From positions 248,001-312,000 of the forward strand of contig NW_026577928.1 in assembly GCF_029407905.1 (NCBI RefSeq): a DNA stretch of 64,000 nt, written 5' to 3'. Source of the stretch: Bubalus kerabau. Lineage: Eukaryota > Chordata > Mammalia > Artiodactyla > Bovidae. The translations under genes were made by a program, and so were the position numbers. Positions 25,601 through 38,746 of the stretch are shown piece after piece; within the stretch, counting starts at the first letter, position 1, and each line of letters starts with the position of its first letter. Below the pieces are notes generated by a model. The model saw only the letters and a list, made by a program, of their open reading frames with translations. It was not told the origin of the DNA and did not search any database.

Positions 25601-28600
25601 GAGGGGAGAAGGGGCTCAGAGGAAGCGGTGCCGGGACCCTCGGTGTTCCCCTCGAGGGAACCCGGCATGTCGGGGGACTTTTGGGGGTCGCAGGAAGGCT
25701 GTCAGGGACCGTTTCGCCCTTCAGGGCGGAACAGGGGACTTCCCTTGAGACGCCGTGGCGGGCAAGGGCCTCATCTTGCCAAGAGGTGGGAACCACGTGG
25801 TTTTTCTCGAGTTGCGGCGGGATTCTCGAGTTCCGACGGGGATCTCAGCCTTCCCCTTGGGTTGGCCCTGGGAAGCCCAATCTTCCCCTCGGGTTGCGAG
25901 GGAAAGCTGGGGGTTGCGCTCGAGTCACCGCAGGGCCGAAGAGACCTCACCTCGGCGTGTGTCCGGGACCTAATATTCCTCTCCAGGGAAGGCAGGGATC
26001 TCGGGGTTGCATTCCAGGCTCCCCCGGGGAGTCAGGCCTCGTCTCGAGGGGAAGCCAAGGACTCCGCTCTCCTCTCGAGTCGCGACGCGGGGCTCTTGGA
26101 GCCCCCTGAGCGGCCTCAAGGGAGTCCAGCCTCCTCTTCCGTTTGGAGAGAGGACCCGGGATTGCTCTCCAGGCCATGCAGGAAAAGAAGGCCCTCAGCT
26201 CGCGAGGACGGGGACGTCTCAGGGGTTTCCTCGAGCTGCGGCGCCCGTGGGGGTTTTCTCCCAAGGCACGACGAGGATCTCAGGGAGCCTCTCGTGCGGC
26301 GCCAGGGAAGTCAGGTCTCCATGCGCGTTGCGAGGGGGAGCGCGTCCTGGCTCTCGAGTCACGGGAGGGGACTAGGGCCTCGAGACGCGTTGAAGAAGGA
26401 CTCTCGAGGTCTTTCTCGGGGGGCAGCGGGAAACCCTCGTGTCCCTCGCCTTCTGCCGGGGACCTTAGGGAACTTGCCAGGGTGCCTCTGAGAGGCGAGG
26501 GATCCTGTGGAGGTGGCGGGGCCCCTCGGGACTCCGCTGGGTCTGGCGCAACGGAAGAGGGCCTCACCTCGAGGGGAGGCAGGAACCTCAGGCTTCCTCT
26601 CCGTTTCGGACTCCGACCGCAGGGTCCCTGCAGAGTTGGGACAGGAGAGTCAGGCCTCGTCTTGTCTGAGGAAGGGAACCCCGCTGGCCTCTCGAGTTGC
26701 TCAGGGGGTCTCAGGCCCCTCGTGGAGCTGTGTGTGGAACCCGCGGGTCTTTGCGGATGATGCACGGGGGTGGCAGTGCCCCTTCGTGTTGTGCCTTCCC
26801 CCACAGGGCTGCCTTCGAAGAGGGGTCCGGGCCTCGGGTCCTTCTCAAGGGCGGACCGGGGAATCGGGGGCGTTCGGCATGTGGCCCCACCCACGTGGCT
26901 CGTCTCGAATTTCCTCGTGAGACCGGCCTCATCCTGAGGTGCGCCGGGAAGGCCGGGAACCCCTTCCAGACCACGCAGGGGAATCGCCTCTCCTGTCGCG
27001 ATCAGGAGGGGAGAAGGGGCTCAGAGGAAGCGGTGCCGGGACCCTCGGTGTTCCCCTCGAGGGAACCCGGCGTGTCGGGGGACTTTTGGGGCTCGCAGGA
27101 AGGCTGTCAGGGACCGTTTCGCCCTTCAGGGCGGAACAGTGGACTTCCATTGAGACGCCGTGGTGGGCAAGGGCCTCATCTTGCCAAGAGGTGGGAACCA
27201 CGTGGTTTTTCTCGAGTTGCGGCGGGATTCTCGAGTTACGACGGGGATCTCAGCCTTCCCCTTGGGTTGGCCCTGGGAAGCCCAATCTTCCCCTCGGGTT
27301 GCGAGGGAAAGCTGGGGGTTGCGCTCGAGTCACCGCAGGGCCGAAGAGACCTCACCTCGGCGTGTGTCCGGGACCTAATATTCCTCTCCAGGGAAGGCAG
27401 GGATCTCGGGGTTGCATTCCAGGCTCCCCCGGGGAGTCAGGCCTCGTCTCGAGGGGAAGCCAAGGACTCCGCTCTCCTCTCGAGTCGCGACGCGGGTCTC
27501 TTGGAGCCCCCTGAGCGGCCTCAAGGGAGTCCAGCCTCCTCTTCCGTTTGGAGAGAGGACCCGGGATTGCTCTCCAGGCCATGCAGGATAAGAAGGCCCT
27601 CAGCTCGCGAGGACGGGGGCGTCTCAAGGGTTTCCTCGAGCTGCGGCGCCCGTGGGGGTTTTCTCCCGAGGCACGACGAGGATCTCAGGGAGCCTCTCGT
27701 GCGGCGCCAGGGAAGTCAGGTCTCCATGCGCGGGGCGAGGGGGAGCGCGTCCTGGCTCTCGAGTCATGGGAGGGGACTAGGGCCTCGAGACGCGTTGAAG
27801 AAGGACTCTCGAGGTCTTTCTCGGGGGGCGGCGGGAAACCCTCGTGTCCCTCGCCTTCTGCCGGGGACCTTAGGGAACTTGCCAGGGTGCCTCTGAGAGG
27901 CGAGGGATCCTGTGGAGGTGGCGGGGCCCCTCGGGACTCCGCTGGGTCTGGCGCAACGGAAGAGGGCCTCACCTCGAGGGGAGGCAGGAACCTCAGGCTT
28001 CCTGTCCGTTTCGGACTCCGACCGCAGGGTCCCTGCGGACTTGGGACAGGAGAGTCAGGCCTCGTCTTGTCTGAGGAAGGGAACCCCGCTGGCCTCTCGA
28101 GTTGCTCAGGGGGTCTCAGGCCCCTCGTCGAGCTGTGTGTGGAACCCGCGGGTCTTTGCGGACCATGCACGGGGGTGACAGTGCCCCTTCGTGTTGTGCC
28201 TTCCCCCACAGGGTTGCCTTCAAAGAGGTGTCCGGGCCTCGGGTCCTTCTCAAGGGCGGACCGGGGAATCGGGGGCGTTCGGCATGTGGCCCCACCCACG
28301 TGGCTCGTCTCGAATTTCCTCGTGAGACCGGCCTCATCCTGAGGTGCGCCGGGAAGGCCGGGAACCCCTTTCAGACCAGGCAGGGGAATCGCCTCTCCTG
28401 TCGCGATCAGGAGGGGAGAAGGGGCTCAGAGGAAGCGGTGCCGGGACGCTCGGTGTTCCCCTCGAGGAAACCCGGCGTGTCGGGGGACTTTTGGGGGTCG
28501 CAGGAAGGCTGTCAGGCACCGTTTCGCCCTTCAGGGCGGAACAGGGGACTTCCCTTGAGACGCCGTGGCGGGCAAGGGCCTCATCTTGCCAAGAGGTGGG

Positions 28601-31600
28601 AACCACGTGGTTTTTCTCGAGTTGCGGCGGGATTCTCGAGTTACGACGGGGATCTCAGTCTTCCCCTTGGGTTGGCCCTGGGAAGCCCAATCTTCCCCTC
28701 GGGTTGCGAGGGAAAGCTGGGGGTTGCGCTCGAGTCACCGCAGGGCCGAAGAGACCTCACCTAGGCGTGTGTCCGGGACCTAATATTCCTCTCCAGGGAA
28801 GGCAGGGATCTCGGGGTTGCATTCCACGCTCCCCCGGGGAGTCAGGCCTCGTCTCGAGGGGAAGCCAAGGACTCCGCTCTCCTCTCGAGTCGCGACGCGG
28901 GTCTCTTGGAGCCCCCTGAGCGGCCTCAAGGGAGTCCAGCCTCCTCTTCCGTTTGGAGAGAGGACCCGGGATTGCTCTCCAGGCCATGCAGGAAAAGAAG
29001 GCCCTCAGCTCGCGAGGATGGGGGCGTCTCAGGGGTTTCCTCGAGCTGCGGCGCCCGTGGGGGTTTTCTCCCGAGGCACGACGAGGATCTCAGGGAGCCT
29101 CTCGTGCGGCGCCAGGCAAGTCAGGTCTCCATGCGCGTGGCGAGGGGGAGCGCGTCCTGGCTCTCGAGTCACGTGAGGGGACTAGGGCCTCGAGACGCGT
29201 TGAAGAAGGACTCTCGAGGTCTTTCTCGGGGGGGCGGCGGGAAACCCTCGTGTCCCTTGCCTTCTGACGGGGACCTTAGGGAACTTGCCAGGGTGCCTCT
29301 GAGAGGCGAGAGATCCTGTGGAGCTGGCGGGGCCCCTCGGGACTCCGCTGGGTCTGGCGCAACGGAAGAGGGCCTCACCTCGAGGGGAGGCAGGAACCTC
29401 AGGCTTCCTCTCCGTTTCGGACTCCGACCGCAGGGTCCCTGCAGAGTTGGGACAGGAGAGTCAGGCCTCGTCTTGTCTGAGGAAGGGAACCCCGCTGGCC
29501 TCTCGAGTTGCTCAGGGGTTCTCAGGCCCCTCGTCGAGCTGTGTGTGGAACCCGCGGGTCTTTGGGACGATGCACGGGGGTGGCAGTGCCCCTTCGTGTT
29601 GTGCCTTCCCCCACAGGGTTGCCTTCGAAGAGGGGTCCGGGCCTCGGGTCCTTCTCAAGGGCGGACCGGGGAATCGGGGGCGTTCGGCATGTGGCCCCAC
29701 CCACGTGGCTCGTCTCGAATTTCCTCGTGAGACCGGCCTCATCCTGAGGTGCGCCGGGAAGGCCGGGAACCCCTTCCAGACCACGCAGGGGAATCGCCTC
29801 TCCTGTCGAGGTCAGGACGGGAGAAGGGGCTCAGAGGAAGCGGTGCCGGGACCCTCGGTGTTCCCCTCGAGGGAACCCGGCGTGTCGGGGGACTTTTGGG
29901 GGTCGCAGGAAGGCTGTCAGGGACCGTTTCGCCCTTCAGGGCGGAACAGGTGACTACCCTTGAGACGCCGTGGCGGGCAAGGGCCTCATCTTGCCAAGAG
30001 GTGGGAACCACGTGGTTTTTCTCGAGTTGCGGCGGGATTCTCGAGTTACGACGGGGATCTCAGCCTTCCCCTTGGGTTGGCCCTGGGAAGCCCAATCTTC
30101 CCCTCGGGTTGCGAGGGAAAGCTGGGGCTTGCGCTCGAGTCACCGCAGGGCTGAAGAGACCTCACCTAGGCGTGTGTCCGGTACCTAATATTCCTCTCCA
30201 GGGAAGGCAGGGATCTCGGGGTTGCATTCCAGGCTCCCCCGGGGAGTCAGGCCTCGTCTCGAGGGGAAGCCAAGGACTCTGCTCTCCTCTCGAGTCACGA
30301 CGCGGGTCTCTTGGAGCCCGCTGAGCGGCCTCAAGGGAGTCCAGCCTCCTCTTCCGTTTGGAGAGAGGACCCGGGATTGCTCTCCAGGCCATGCAGGAAG
30401 AGAAGGCCCTCAGCTCGCGAGGACGGGGGCGTCTCAGGGGTTTCCTCGAGCTGCGGCGCCCGTGGGGGTTTTCTCCCGAGGCACGACGAGGATCTCAGGG
30501 AGCCTCTCGTGCGGCGCCAGGGAAGTCAGGTCTCCATGCGCGTGGCGAGGGGGAGTGCGTCCTGGCTCTCGAGTCACGGGAGGGGACTAGGGCCTCGAGA
30601 CTTGTTGAAGAAGGAATCTCGAGGTATTTCTCGGGGGGCAGCGGGAAACCCTCGTGTCCCTCGCCTTCTGCCGGGGTACTTAGGGAACTTCCCAGGGTGC
30701 CTCTGAGAGGCGAGGGATCCTGTGGAGGTGGAGGGGCCCCTCGGGACTCCGCTGGGTCTGGCGCAACGGAAGAGGGCCTCACCTCGAGGGGAGGCAGGAA
30801 CCTCAGGCTTCCTCTCCGTTTCGGACTCCGACCGCAGGGTCCCTGCAGAGTTGGGACAGGAGAGTCAGGCCTCGTCTTGTCTGAGGAAGGGAACCCCGCT
30901 GGCCTCTCGAGGTGCTCAGGGGGTCTCAGGCCCCTCGTCGAGCTGTGTGTGGAACCCGCGGGTCTTTGCAGACGATGCACGGGGGTGGCAGTGCCCCTTC
31001 GTGTTTTGCCTTCACCCACAGGGTTGCCTTCGAAGAGGGGTCCGGGCCTCGGGGCCTTTTCCAGGGCGGACCGGGGAATCGGGGGCGATCGGCATGTGGC
31101 CCCACCCACGTGGCTCGTCTAGAATTTCCTCGTGAGACCGGCCTCATCCTGAGGTGCGCCGGGAAGGCCGGGAACCCCTTCCAGACCACGTAGGGGAATC
31201 GCCTCTCCTGTCGCGATCAGGAGGGGAGAAGGGGCTCAGAGGAAGCGGTGCCGGGACCCTCGGTGTTCCCCTCGAGGGAACCCGGCGTGTCGGGGGACTT
31301 TTGGGGGTCGCAGGAAGGCTGTCAGGGACCGTTTCGCTCTTCAGGGCGGAACAGGGGACTTCCCTTGAGACGCCGTGGCGGGCAAGGGCCTCATCTTGCC
31401 AAGAGGTGGGAACCACGTGGTTTTTCTCGAGTTGCGGCGGCATTCTCCAGTTACGACGGGGATCTCAGCCTTCCCCTTGTGTTGGCCCTGGGAAGCCCAA
31501 TCTTCCCCTCGGGTTGCGAGGGAAAGCTGGGGGTTGCGCTCGAGTCACCGCAGGGCCGAAGAGACTGCACCTAGGCGTGTGTCCGGGACCTAATATTCCT

Positions 31601-32189
31601 CTCCAGGGAAGGCAGGGATCTCGGGGTTGCATTCCAGGCTCCCCCGGGGAGTCAGGCCTCGTCTCGAGGGGAAGCCAAGGACTCCGCTCTCCTCTCGAGT
31701 CGCGACGCGGGTCTCTTGGAGCCCCCTGAGCGGCCTCCAGGGAGTCCAGCCTCCTCTTCCGTTTGGAGAGAGGACCCGGGATTGCTCTCCAGGCCATGCA
31801 GGAAGAGAAGGCCCTCAGCTCGCGAGGACGGGGGCGTCTCAGGGGTTTCCTCGAGCTGCGGCGCCCGTGGGGGTTTTCTCCCGAGGCACGACGAGGATCT
31901 CAGGGAGCCTCTCGTGCGGCGCCAGGGAAGTCAGGTCTCCATGCGCGTGGCGAGGGGGAGCGCGTCCTGGCTCTCGAGTCACGGGAGGGGACTAGGGCCT
32001 CGAGACGCGTTGAAGAAGGACTCTCGAGGTCTTTCTCGGGGGGCGGCGGGAAACCCTCGTGTCCCTCGCCTTCTGCCGGGGACCTTAGGGAACTTGCCAG
32101 GGTGCCTCTGAGAGGCGAGGGATCCTGTGGAGGTGGCGGGGCCCCTCGGGACTCCGCTGGGTCTGGCGCAACGGAAGAGGGCCTCACCT

Positions 32190-35100
32190 CGAGGGGAGGC
32201 AGCAACCTCAGGCTTCCTCTCCGTTTCGGACTCCGACCGCAGGGTCCCTGCAGAGTTGGGACAGGAGAGTCAGGCCTCGTCTTGTCTGAGGAAGGGAACC
32301 CCGCTGGCCTCTCGAGTTGCTCAGGGGGTCTCAGGCCCCTCGTCGAGCTGTGTGTGGAACCCGCGGGTCTTTGCGGACGATGCACGGGTTGGCAGTGCCC
32401 CTTCGTGTTGTGCCTTCCCCCACAGGGTTGCCTTCGAAGAGGGGTCCGGGCCTCGGGTCCTTCTCCAGGGCGGATCGGGGAGTCGGGGGCGATCGGCATG
32501 TGGCCCCACCCACGTGGCTCGTCTCGAATTTCCTCGTGAGACCGGCCTCATCCTGAGGTGCGCCGGGAAGGCCGGGAACCCCTTCCAGAGCACGCAGGGG
32601 AATCGCCTCTCCTGTCGCGATCAGGAGGGGAGAAGGGGCTCAGAGGAAGCGGTGCCGGGACCCTCGGTGTTCCCCTCGAGGGAACCCGGCGTGTCGGGGG
32701 ACTTTTGGGGGTCGCGGGAAGGCTGTCAGGGACCGTTTCGCCCTTCAGGGCGGAACAGGGGACTTCCCTTGAGACGCCGTGGCGGGCAAGGGCCTCATCT
32801 TGCCAAGAGGTGGGAACCACGTGGTTTTTCTCGAGTTGCGGCGGCATTCTCCAGTTACGACGGGGATCTCAGCCTTCCCCTTGGGTTGGCCCTGGGAAGC
32901 CCAATCTTCCCCTCGGGTTGCGAGGGAAAGCTGGGGGTTGCGCTCGAGTCACCGCAGGGCCGAAGAGACCGCACCTAGGCGTGTGTCCGAGACCTAATAT
33001 TCCTCTCCAGGGAAGGCAGGGATCTCGGGGTTGCATTCCAGGCTCCCCCGGGGAGTCAGGCCTCGTCTCGAGGGGAAGCCAAGGACTCCGCTCTCCTCTC
33101 GAGTCGCGACGCGGGTCTCTTGGAGCCCCCTGAGCGGCCTCAAGGGAGTCCAGCCTCCTCTTCCGTTTGGAGAGAGGACCCGGGATTGCTCTCCAGGCCA
33201 TGCAGGAAGAGAAGGCCCTCAGCTCGCGAGGACGGGGGCGTCTCAGGGGTTTCCTCGAGCTGCGGCGCCCGTGGGGGTTTTCTCCCGAGGCACGACGAGG
33301 ATCTCAGGGAGCCTCTCGTGCGGCGCCAGGGAAGTCAGGTCTCCATGCGCGTGGCGTGGGGGAGCGCGTCCTGGCTCTCGAGTCACGGGAGGGGACTAGG
33401 GCCTCGAGACGCGTTGAAGAAGGACTCTCGAGGTCTTTCTCGGGGGGCGGCGGGAAACCCTCGTGTCCCTCGCCTTCTGCCGGGGACCTTAGGGAACTTG
33501 CCAGGGTGCCTCTGAGAGGCGAGGGATCCTGTGGAGGTGGCGGGGCCCCTCGGGACTCTGCTGGGTCTGGCGCAACGGAAGAGGGCCTCACCTCGAGGGG
33601 AGGCAGGAACCTCAGGCTTCCTCTCCGTTTCAGACTCCGACCGCAGGGTCCCTGCAGAGTTGGGACAGGAGAGTCAGGCCTCGTCATGTCTGAGGAAGGG
33701 AACCCCGCTGGCCTCTCGAGTTGCTCAGGGGGTCTCAGGCCCCTCGTCGAGCTGTGTGTGGAACCCGCGGGTCTTTGCGGACGATGCACGGGTTGGCAGT
33801 GCCCCTTCGTGTTGTGCCTTCCCCCACAGGGTTGCCTTCGAAGAGGGGTCCGGGCCTCGGGTCCTTCTTCAGGGCGGACCGGGGAGTCGGGGGCGATCGG
33901 CATGTGGCCCCACCCACGTGGCTCGTCTCGAATTTCATCGTGAGACCGGCCTCATCCTGAGGTGCGCCGGGAAGGCCGGGAACCCCTTCCAGACCACGCA
34001 GGGGAATCGCCTCTCCTGTCGCGATCAGGAGGGGAGAAGGGGCTCAGAGGAAGCGGTGCCGGGACCCTCGGTGTTCCCCTCGAGGGAACCCGGCGTGTCG
34101 GGGGACTTTTGGGGGTCGCAGGAAGGCTGTCAGGGACCGTTTCGCCCTTCAGGGCGGAACAGGGGGACTTCCCTTGAGACGCCGTGGCGGGCAAGGGCCT
34201 CATCTTGCCAAGAGGTGGGAACCACGTGATTTTTCTCGAGTTGCGGCGGGATACTCGAGTTACGATGGAGATCTCAGCCTTCCCCTTGGGTTGGCCCTGG
34301 GAAGCCCAATCTTCCCCTCGGGTTGCGAGGGAAAGCAGGGGGTTGCGCTCGAGTCACTGCAGGGCCGAAGAGACCTCACCTAGGCGTGTGTCCAGGACCT
34401 AATATTCCTCTCCAGGGAAGGCAGGGATCTCGGGGTTGCATTCCAGGCTCCCCCGGGGAGTCAGGCCTCGTCTCGAGGGGAAGCCAAGGACTCCGCTCTC
34501 CTCTCGAGTCGCGACGCGGGTCTCTTGGAGCCCCCTGAGCGGCCTCAAGGGAGTCCAGCCTCCTCTTCCGTTTGGAGAGAGGACCCGGGATTGCTCTCCA
34601 GGCCATGCAGGAAAAGAAGGCCCTCAGGTCGCGAGGACGGGGGCATCTCAGGGGTTTCCTCGAGCTGTGGCGCCCGTGGGGGTTTTCTCCCGAGGCACGA
34701 CGAGGATCTCAGGGAGCCTCTCGTGCGGCGACAGGGAAGTCAGGTCTCCATGCGCGTGGCGAGGGGGAGCGCGTCCTGGCTCTCGAGTCACGGGAGGGGA
34801 CTAGGGCCTCGAGACGTGTTGAAGAAGGACTCTCGAGGTCTTTCTCGGGGGGCGGCGGGAAACCCTCGTGTCCCTCGCCTTCTGCCGGGGACCTTAGGGA
34901 ACTTCCCAGGGTGCCTCTGAGAGGCGAGGGATCCTGTAGAGGTGGCGGGGCCCATCGGGACTCCGCTGGGTCTGGCGCAACGGAAGAGGGCCTCACCTCG
35001 AGGGGAGGCAGCAACCTCAGGCTTCCTCTCCGTTTCGGACTCCGACCGCAGGGTCCCTGCAGAGTTGGGACAGGAGAGTCAGGCCTCGTCTTGTCTGAGG

Positions 35101-37000
35101 AAGGGAACCCCGCTGGCCTCTCGAGTTGCTCAGGGGGTCTCAGGCCCCTCGTCGAGCTGTGTGTGGAACCCGCGGGTCTTTGCGGACGATGCCCGGGGGT
35201 GGCAGTGCCCCTTCGTGTTGTGCCTTCACCCACAGGGTTGCCTTCGAAGAGGGGTCCGGGCCTCGGGTCCTTCTCAAGGGCGGACCGGGGAACCGGGGGC
35301 ATTCGGCATATGGCCCCACCCACGTGGCTCGTCTCGAATTTCCTCGTGAGACCGGCCTCATCCTGAGGCGCGCCGGGAAGGCCGGGAACCCCTTCCAGAC
35401 CACGCAGGGGAATCGCCTCTCCTGTCGCGATCAGGAGGGGAGAAGGGGCTCAGAGGAAGCGGTGCCGGGACCCTCGGTGTTCCCCTCGAGGGAACCCGGC
35501 GTGTCGGGGGACTTTTGGGGGTCGCGGGAAGGCTGTCAGGGACCGTTTCGCCCTTCAGGGCGGAACAGGGGACTTCCCTTGAGACGCCGTGGCGGGCAAG
35601 GGCCTCATCTTGCCAAGAGGTGGGAACCACGTGGTTTTTCTCGAGTTGCGGCGGCATTCTCCAGTTACGACGGGGATCTCAGCCTTCCCCTTGGGTTGGC
35701 CCTGGGAAGCCCAATCTTCCCCTCGGGTTGCGAGGGAAAGCTGGGGGTTGCGCTCGAGTCACCGCAGGGCCGAAGAGACCGCACCTAGGCGTGTGTCCGG
35801 GACCTAATATTCCTCTCCAGGGAAGGCAGGGATCTCGGGGTTGCATTCCAGGCTCCCCCGGGGAGTCAGGCCTCGTCTCGAGGGGAAGCCAAGGACTCCG
35901 CTCTCCTCTCGATTCGCGACGCGGGTCTCTTGGAGCCCCCTGAGCGGCCTCAAGGGAGTCCAGCCTCCTCTTCCGTTTGGAGAGAGGACCCGGGATTGCT
36001 CTCCAGGCCATGCAGGAAGAGAAGGCCCTCAGCTCGCGAGGACGGGGGCGTCTCAGGGGTTTCCTCGAGCTGCGGCGCCCGTGGGGGTTTTCTCCCGAGG
36101 CACGACGAGGATCTCAGGGAGCCTCTCGTGCGGCGCCAGGGAAGTCAGGTCTCCATGCGCGTGGCGAGGGGGAGCGCGTCCTGGCTCTCGAGTCACGGGA
36201 GGGGACTAGGGCCTCGAGACGCGTTGAAGAAGGACTCTCGAGGTCTTTCTCGGGGGGCGGCGGGAAACCCTCGTGTCCCTCGCCTTCTGCCGGGGACCTT
36301 AGGGAACTTGCCAGGGTGCCTCTGAGAGGCGAGGGATCCTGTGGAGGTGGCGGGGCCCCTCGGGACTCCGCTGGGTCTGGCGCAACGGAAGAGGGCCTCA
36401 CCTCGAGGGGAGGCAGGAACCTCAGGCTTCCTCTCCGTTTCGGACTCCGACCGCAGGGTCCCTGCAGAGTTGGGACAGGAGAGTCAGGCCTCGTCATGTC
36501 TGAGGAAGGGAACCCCGCTGGCCTCTCGAGTTGCTCAGGGGGTCTCAGGCCCCTCGTCGAGCTGTGTGTGGAACCCGCGGGTCTTTGCGGACGATGCACG
36601 GGTTGGCAGTGCCCCTTCGTGTTGTGCCTTCCCCCACAGGGTTGCCTTCGAAGAGGGGTCCGGGCCTCGGGTCCTTCTTCAGGGCGGACCGGGGAGTCGG
36701 GGGCGATCGGCATGTGGCCCCACCCACGTGGCTCGTCTCGAATTTCATCGTGAGACCGGCCTCATCCTGAGGTGCGCCGGGAAGGCCGGGAACCCCTTCC
36801 AGACCACGCAGGGGAATCGCCTCTCCTGTCGCGATAAGGAGGGGAGAAGGGGCTCAGAGGAAGCGGTGCCGGGACCCTCGGTGTTCCCCTCGAGGGAACC
36901 CGGCGTGTCGGGGGACTTTTGGGGGTCGCAGGAAGGCTGTCAGGGACCGTTTCGCCCTTCAGGGCGGAACAGGGGACTTCCCTTGAGACGCCGTGGCGGG
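32190..37000 (+). repeat. Two-unit block duplication (period about 2,809 bp)
   Basis: Private variants pair up two units apart: 'cagcaacctc' at about 32,200 and 35,010; 'cattctccagtt' at about 32,845 and 35,653; 'gtcatgtctgagg' at about 33,685 and 36,493; 'cttcttcaggg' at about 33,865 and 36,675; 'aatttcatcgtg' at about 33,930 and 36,740. The intervening unit (landmark 34,570) lacks several of them. This is a small higher-order repeat in which a dimer of satellite units was copied as a block. Confidence 0.75.
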
Positions 37001-37483
37001 CAAGGGCCTCATCTTGCCAAGAGGTGGGAACCACGTGGTTTTTCTCGAGTTGCGGCGGGATTCTCGAGTTACGACGGGGATCTCAGCCTTCCCCTTGGGT
37101 TGGCCCTGGGAAGCCCAATCTTCCCCTCGGGTTGCGAGGGAAAGCTGGGGGTTGCGCTCGAGTCACTGCAGGGCCGAAGAGACCTCACCTAGGCGTGTGT
37201 CCGGGACCTAATATTCCTCTCCAGGGAAGGCAGGGATCTCGGGGTTGCATTCCAGGCTCCCCCGGGGAGTCAGGCCTCGTCTCGAGGGGAAGCCAAGGAC
37301 TCCGCTCTCCTCTCGAGTCGCGACGCGGGTCTCTTGGAGCCCCCTGAGCGGCCTCCAGGGAGTCCAGCCTCCTCTTCCGTTTGGAGAGAGGACCCGGGAT
37401 TGCTCTCCAGGCCATGCAGGAAAAGAAGGCCCTCAGCTCGCGAGGACGGGGGCGTCTCAGTGGTTTCCTCGAGCTGCGGCGCC

Positions 37484-37489
37484 CTTGGG
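37484..37489. repeat. Left 6-bp target-site duplication of provirus
   Basis: The hexamer CTTGGG directly precedes the LTR. The unoccupied satellite consensus here is CGTGGG, and the other flank is TGTGGG. Each copy therefore differs from the inferred target by one base. A 6-bp duplication is typical of betaretrovirus-like (class II) elements. Confidence 0.75.
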
Positions 37490-37876
37490 TGCCGGGGTCC
37501 AGCCCCGGCTGATCCAGGGTCTTCGAAGGAGAGACGGCTAGGCGACCTATTCAAATGTTAATTAGATATAATAAAGAGGAATAGAATGAGGATAGCTCAG
37601 TAGTAAAATTCAGTGGAGAAAAGAAGCTGAGTGGCTTGGTTTACGCGGAAAATCAATATAACCCGTGACACCAGGTTAGCTCTGACCACGGAGGCCGCAG
37701 GCGCCCTCTCGAATAGCGGAAGGTGCCCCACCTTAGACACCTTCTCGAGTGGGTCTTAGAAGCCCAGGCAAATAAATGGTCGCAGAGGACATCCACGCTC
37801 CAGATGGACACTCAGCTAGAAGTTAAAGGGAAGAATGACATGGGGAGACCAAGCGTTGGTGAGCAAGGCCCATAGC

Positions 37877-37882
37877 TTTATT
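37877..37882 (-). terminator. LTR poly(A) signal AATAAA
   Basis: AATAAA on the minus strand lies only 18 bp downstream of the TATA box and therefore upstream of the predicted start of R. This TATA / poly(A) signal / short-R order resembles betaretroviral LTRs. The counterpart in the 5' LTR is at 43,351-43,356. Confidence 0.6.
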
Positions 37883-37894
37883 TTCAACAGGGGC

Positions 37895-37901
37895 TTTTAT
37901 A
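37895..37901 (-). promoter_or_regulatory. TATA box of the 3' LTR
   Basis: Reading the minus strand gives TATAAAA in the context GGGTATAAAAGCCCC. The same site in the 5' LTR lies at 43,369-43,375. The start site would fall about 25-30 bp downstream, near 37,868. Confidence 0.7.
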
Positions 37902-38746
37902 CCCTAAGTTACACATAGAGGACAATAGGGGATGCAAAATCAGCAGTCTTTGATGCTTATCAAAAACCAGGGTTTCTTTCCTGCAGATTTATCGTATACA
38001 AATGGTTTAGGTGATTTACATCATCTTCTGGCCAGAGGCCTATTAACATTTTATGACTCTTGACAAGGACTTATCAACAAAGACTTATTTTCTCTAAGAG
38101 TAATTATTTTAAGGTTTGGCGCCATCCTCCGAGGATAAGATTACGTTCCTATAGGGTGGATGTGTAATGGGTTTACAAAGGAAAGAATTTACTACCTTAA
38201 GGGTCTAAAGTTACTAACACCAAGGCCACTACTTATTTTTTCTACATACCAACTATATTAATTAATGCACATTCAAGGATACAATTCAAGGGATGTGAAA
38301 ACTTGGCAACAAACATTGGCTCATCAATGAAATCTTTTACTAGTTTTATTCTGACAGTTTCTAATTCTCTGAGAGGCTCTAAGCTATTTGAATATCTTAA
38401 GCTTCCCGTGCCTCTGGAGGCTGGGAGACTGTAAACAATCGTATGCATAGCTGTAGGTGTCTGGGTAAACTTGTCAGGCGAGTTAGAGAGCCATCTGAGG
38501 GGTTTGGATTTAAACACTCCTAATTGCCCAGGAACTTTATTAATTGGAGCTGTAAGTTAACTCTTTGACAGAGAGAGTGTGATGGTGGTGGGGGACAGCC
38601 CCCAGTAAAGTCAGAGGCGAGAGCACAAAGCAATAAAGTAGGCAGACTCTGGTTTTTGGGGGGTAGATGCTCGAGAATATCCGGGGGCACTCCCGAGGCT
38701 CGATCCCGCCTTTGCGTATGCCGAGCCCCCTTCCTCATGACCTTTG

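Larger units (their letters stand above)
17571..37489 (+). repeat. Satellite I array, homogenised type 1 core
   Basis: About 14 units with a very regular period of 1,403-1,406 bp (landmark at 18,570, 19,973, 21,378, 23,329, 24,735, 26,141, 27,546, 28,951, 30,356, 31,761, 33,165, 34,570, 35,975 and 37,380). The one irregular interval, 1,951 bp, reflects an internal duplication. Units differ by only a few substitutions by eye, and CpG sites are largely preserved, so homogenisation is recent. The left edge is abrupt, lying within one unit between about 17,540 and 17,600. The right edge is the provirus insertion. Open frames run up to 584 codons because the DNA is GC-rich with few stops; they are not genes. 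Confidence 0.92.

Noticed and set aside
24737..26491. 584-codon open frame across the satellite, and many similar frames on both strands
   Set aside because: It crosses unit boundaries, has low-complexity Gly/Arg/Ser-rich composition, recurs in several frames of the same repeat and lacks any domain. GC-rich satellite with few stops explains it.
1..37489. CRISPR-like or regulatory array of short direct repeats containing CTCGAG
   Set aside because: The roughly 31-bp periodicity is the known internal subrepeat of satellite I; there are no spacers or cas genes and the host is a mammal.
38242..38517. 91-codon minus-strand frame conserved in both LTRs (also 43,716-43,991)
   Set aside because: Considered as an accessory U3 frame like that of MMTV, but the conservation only reflects LTR identity, and I see no membrane segment or family resemblance.
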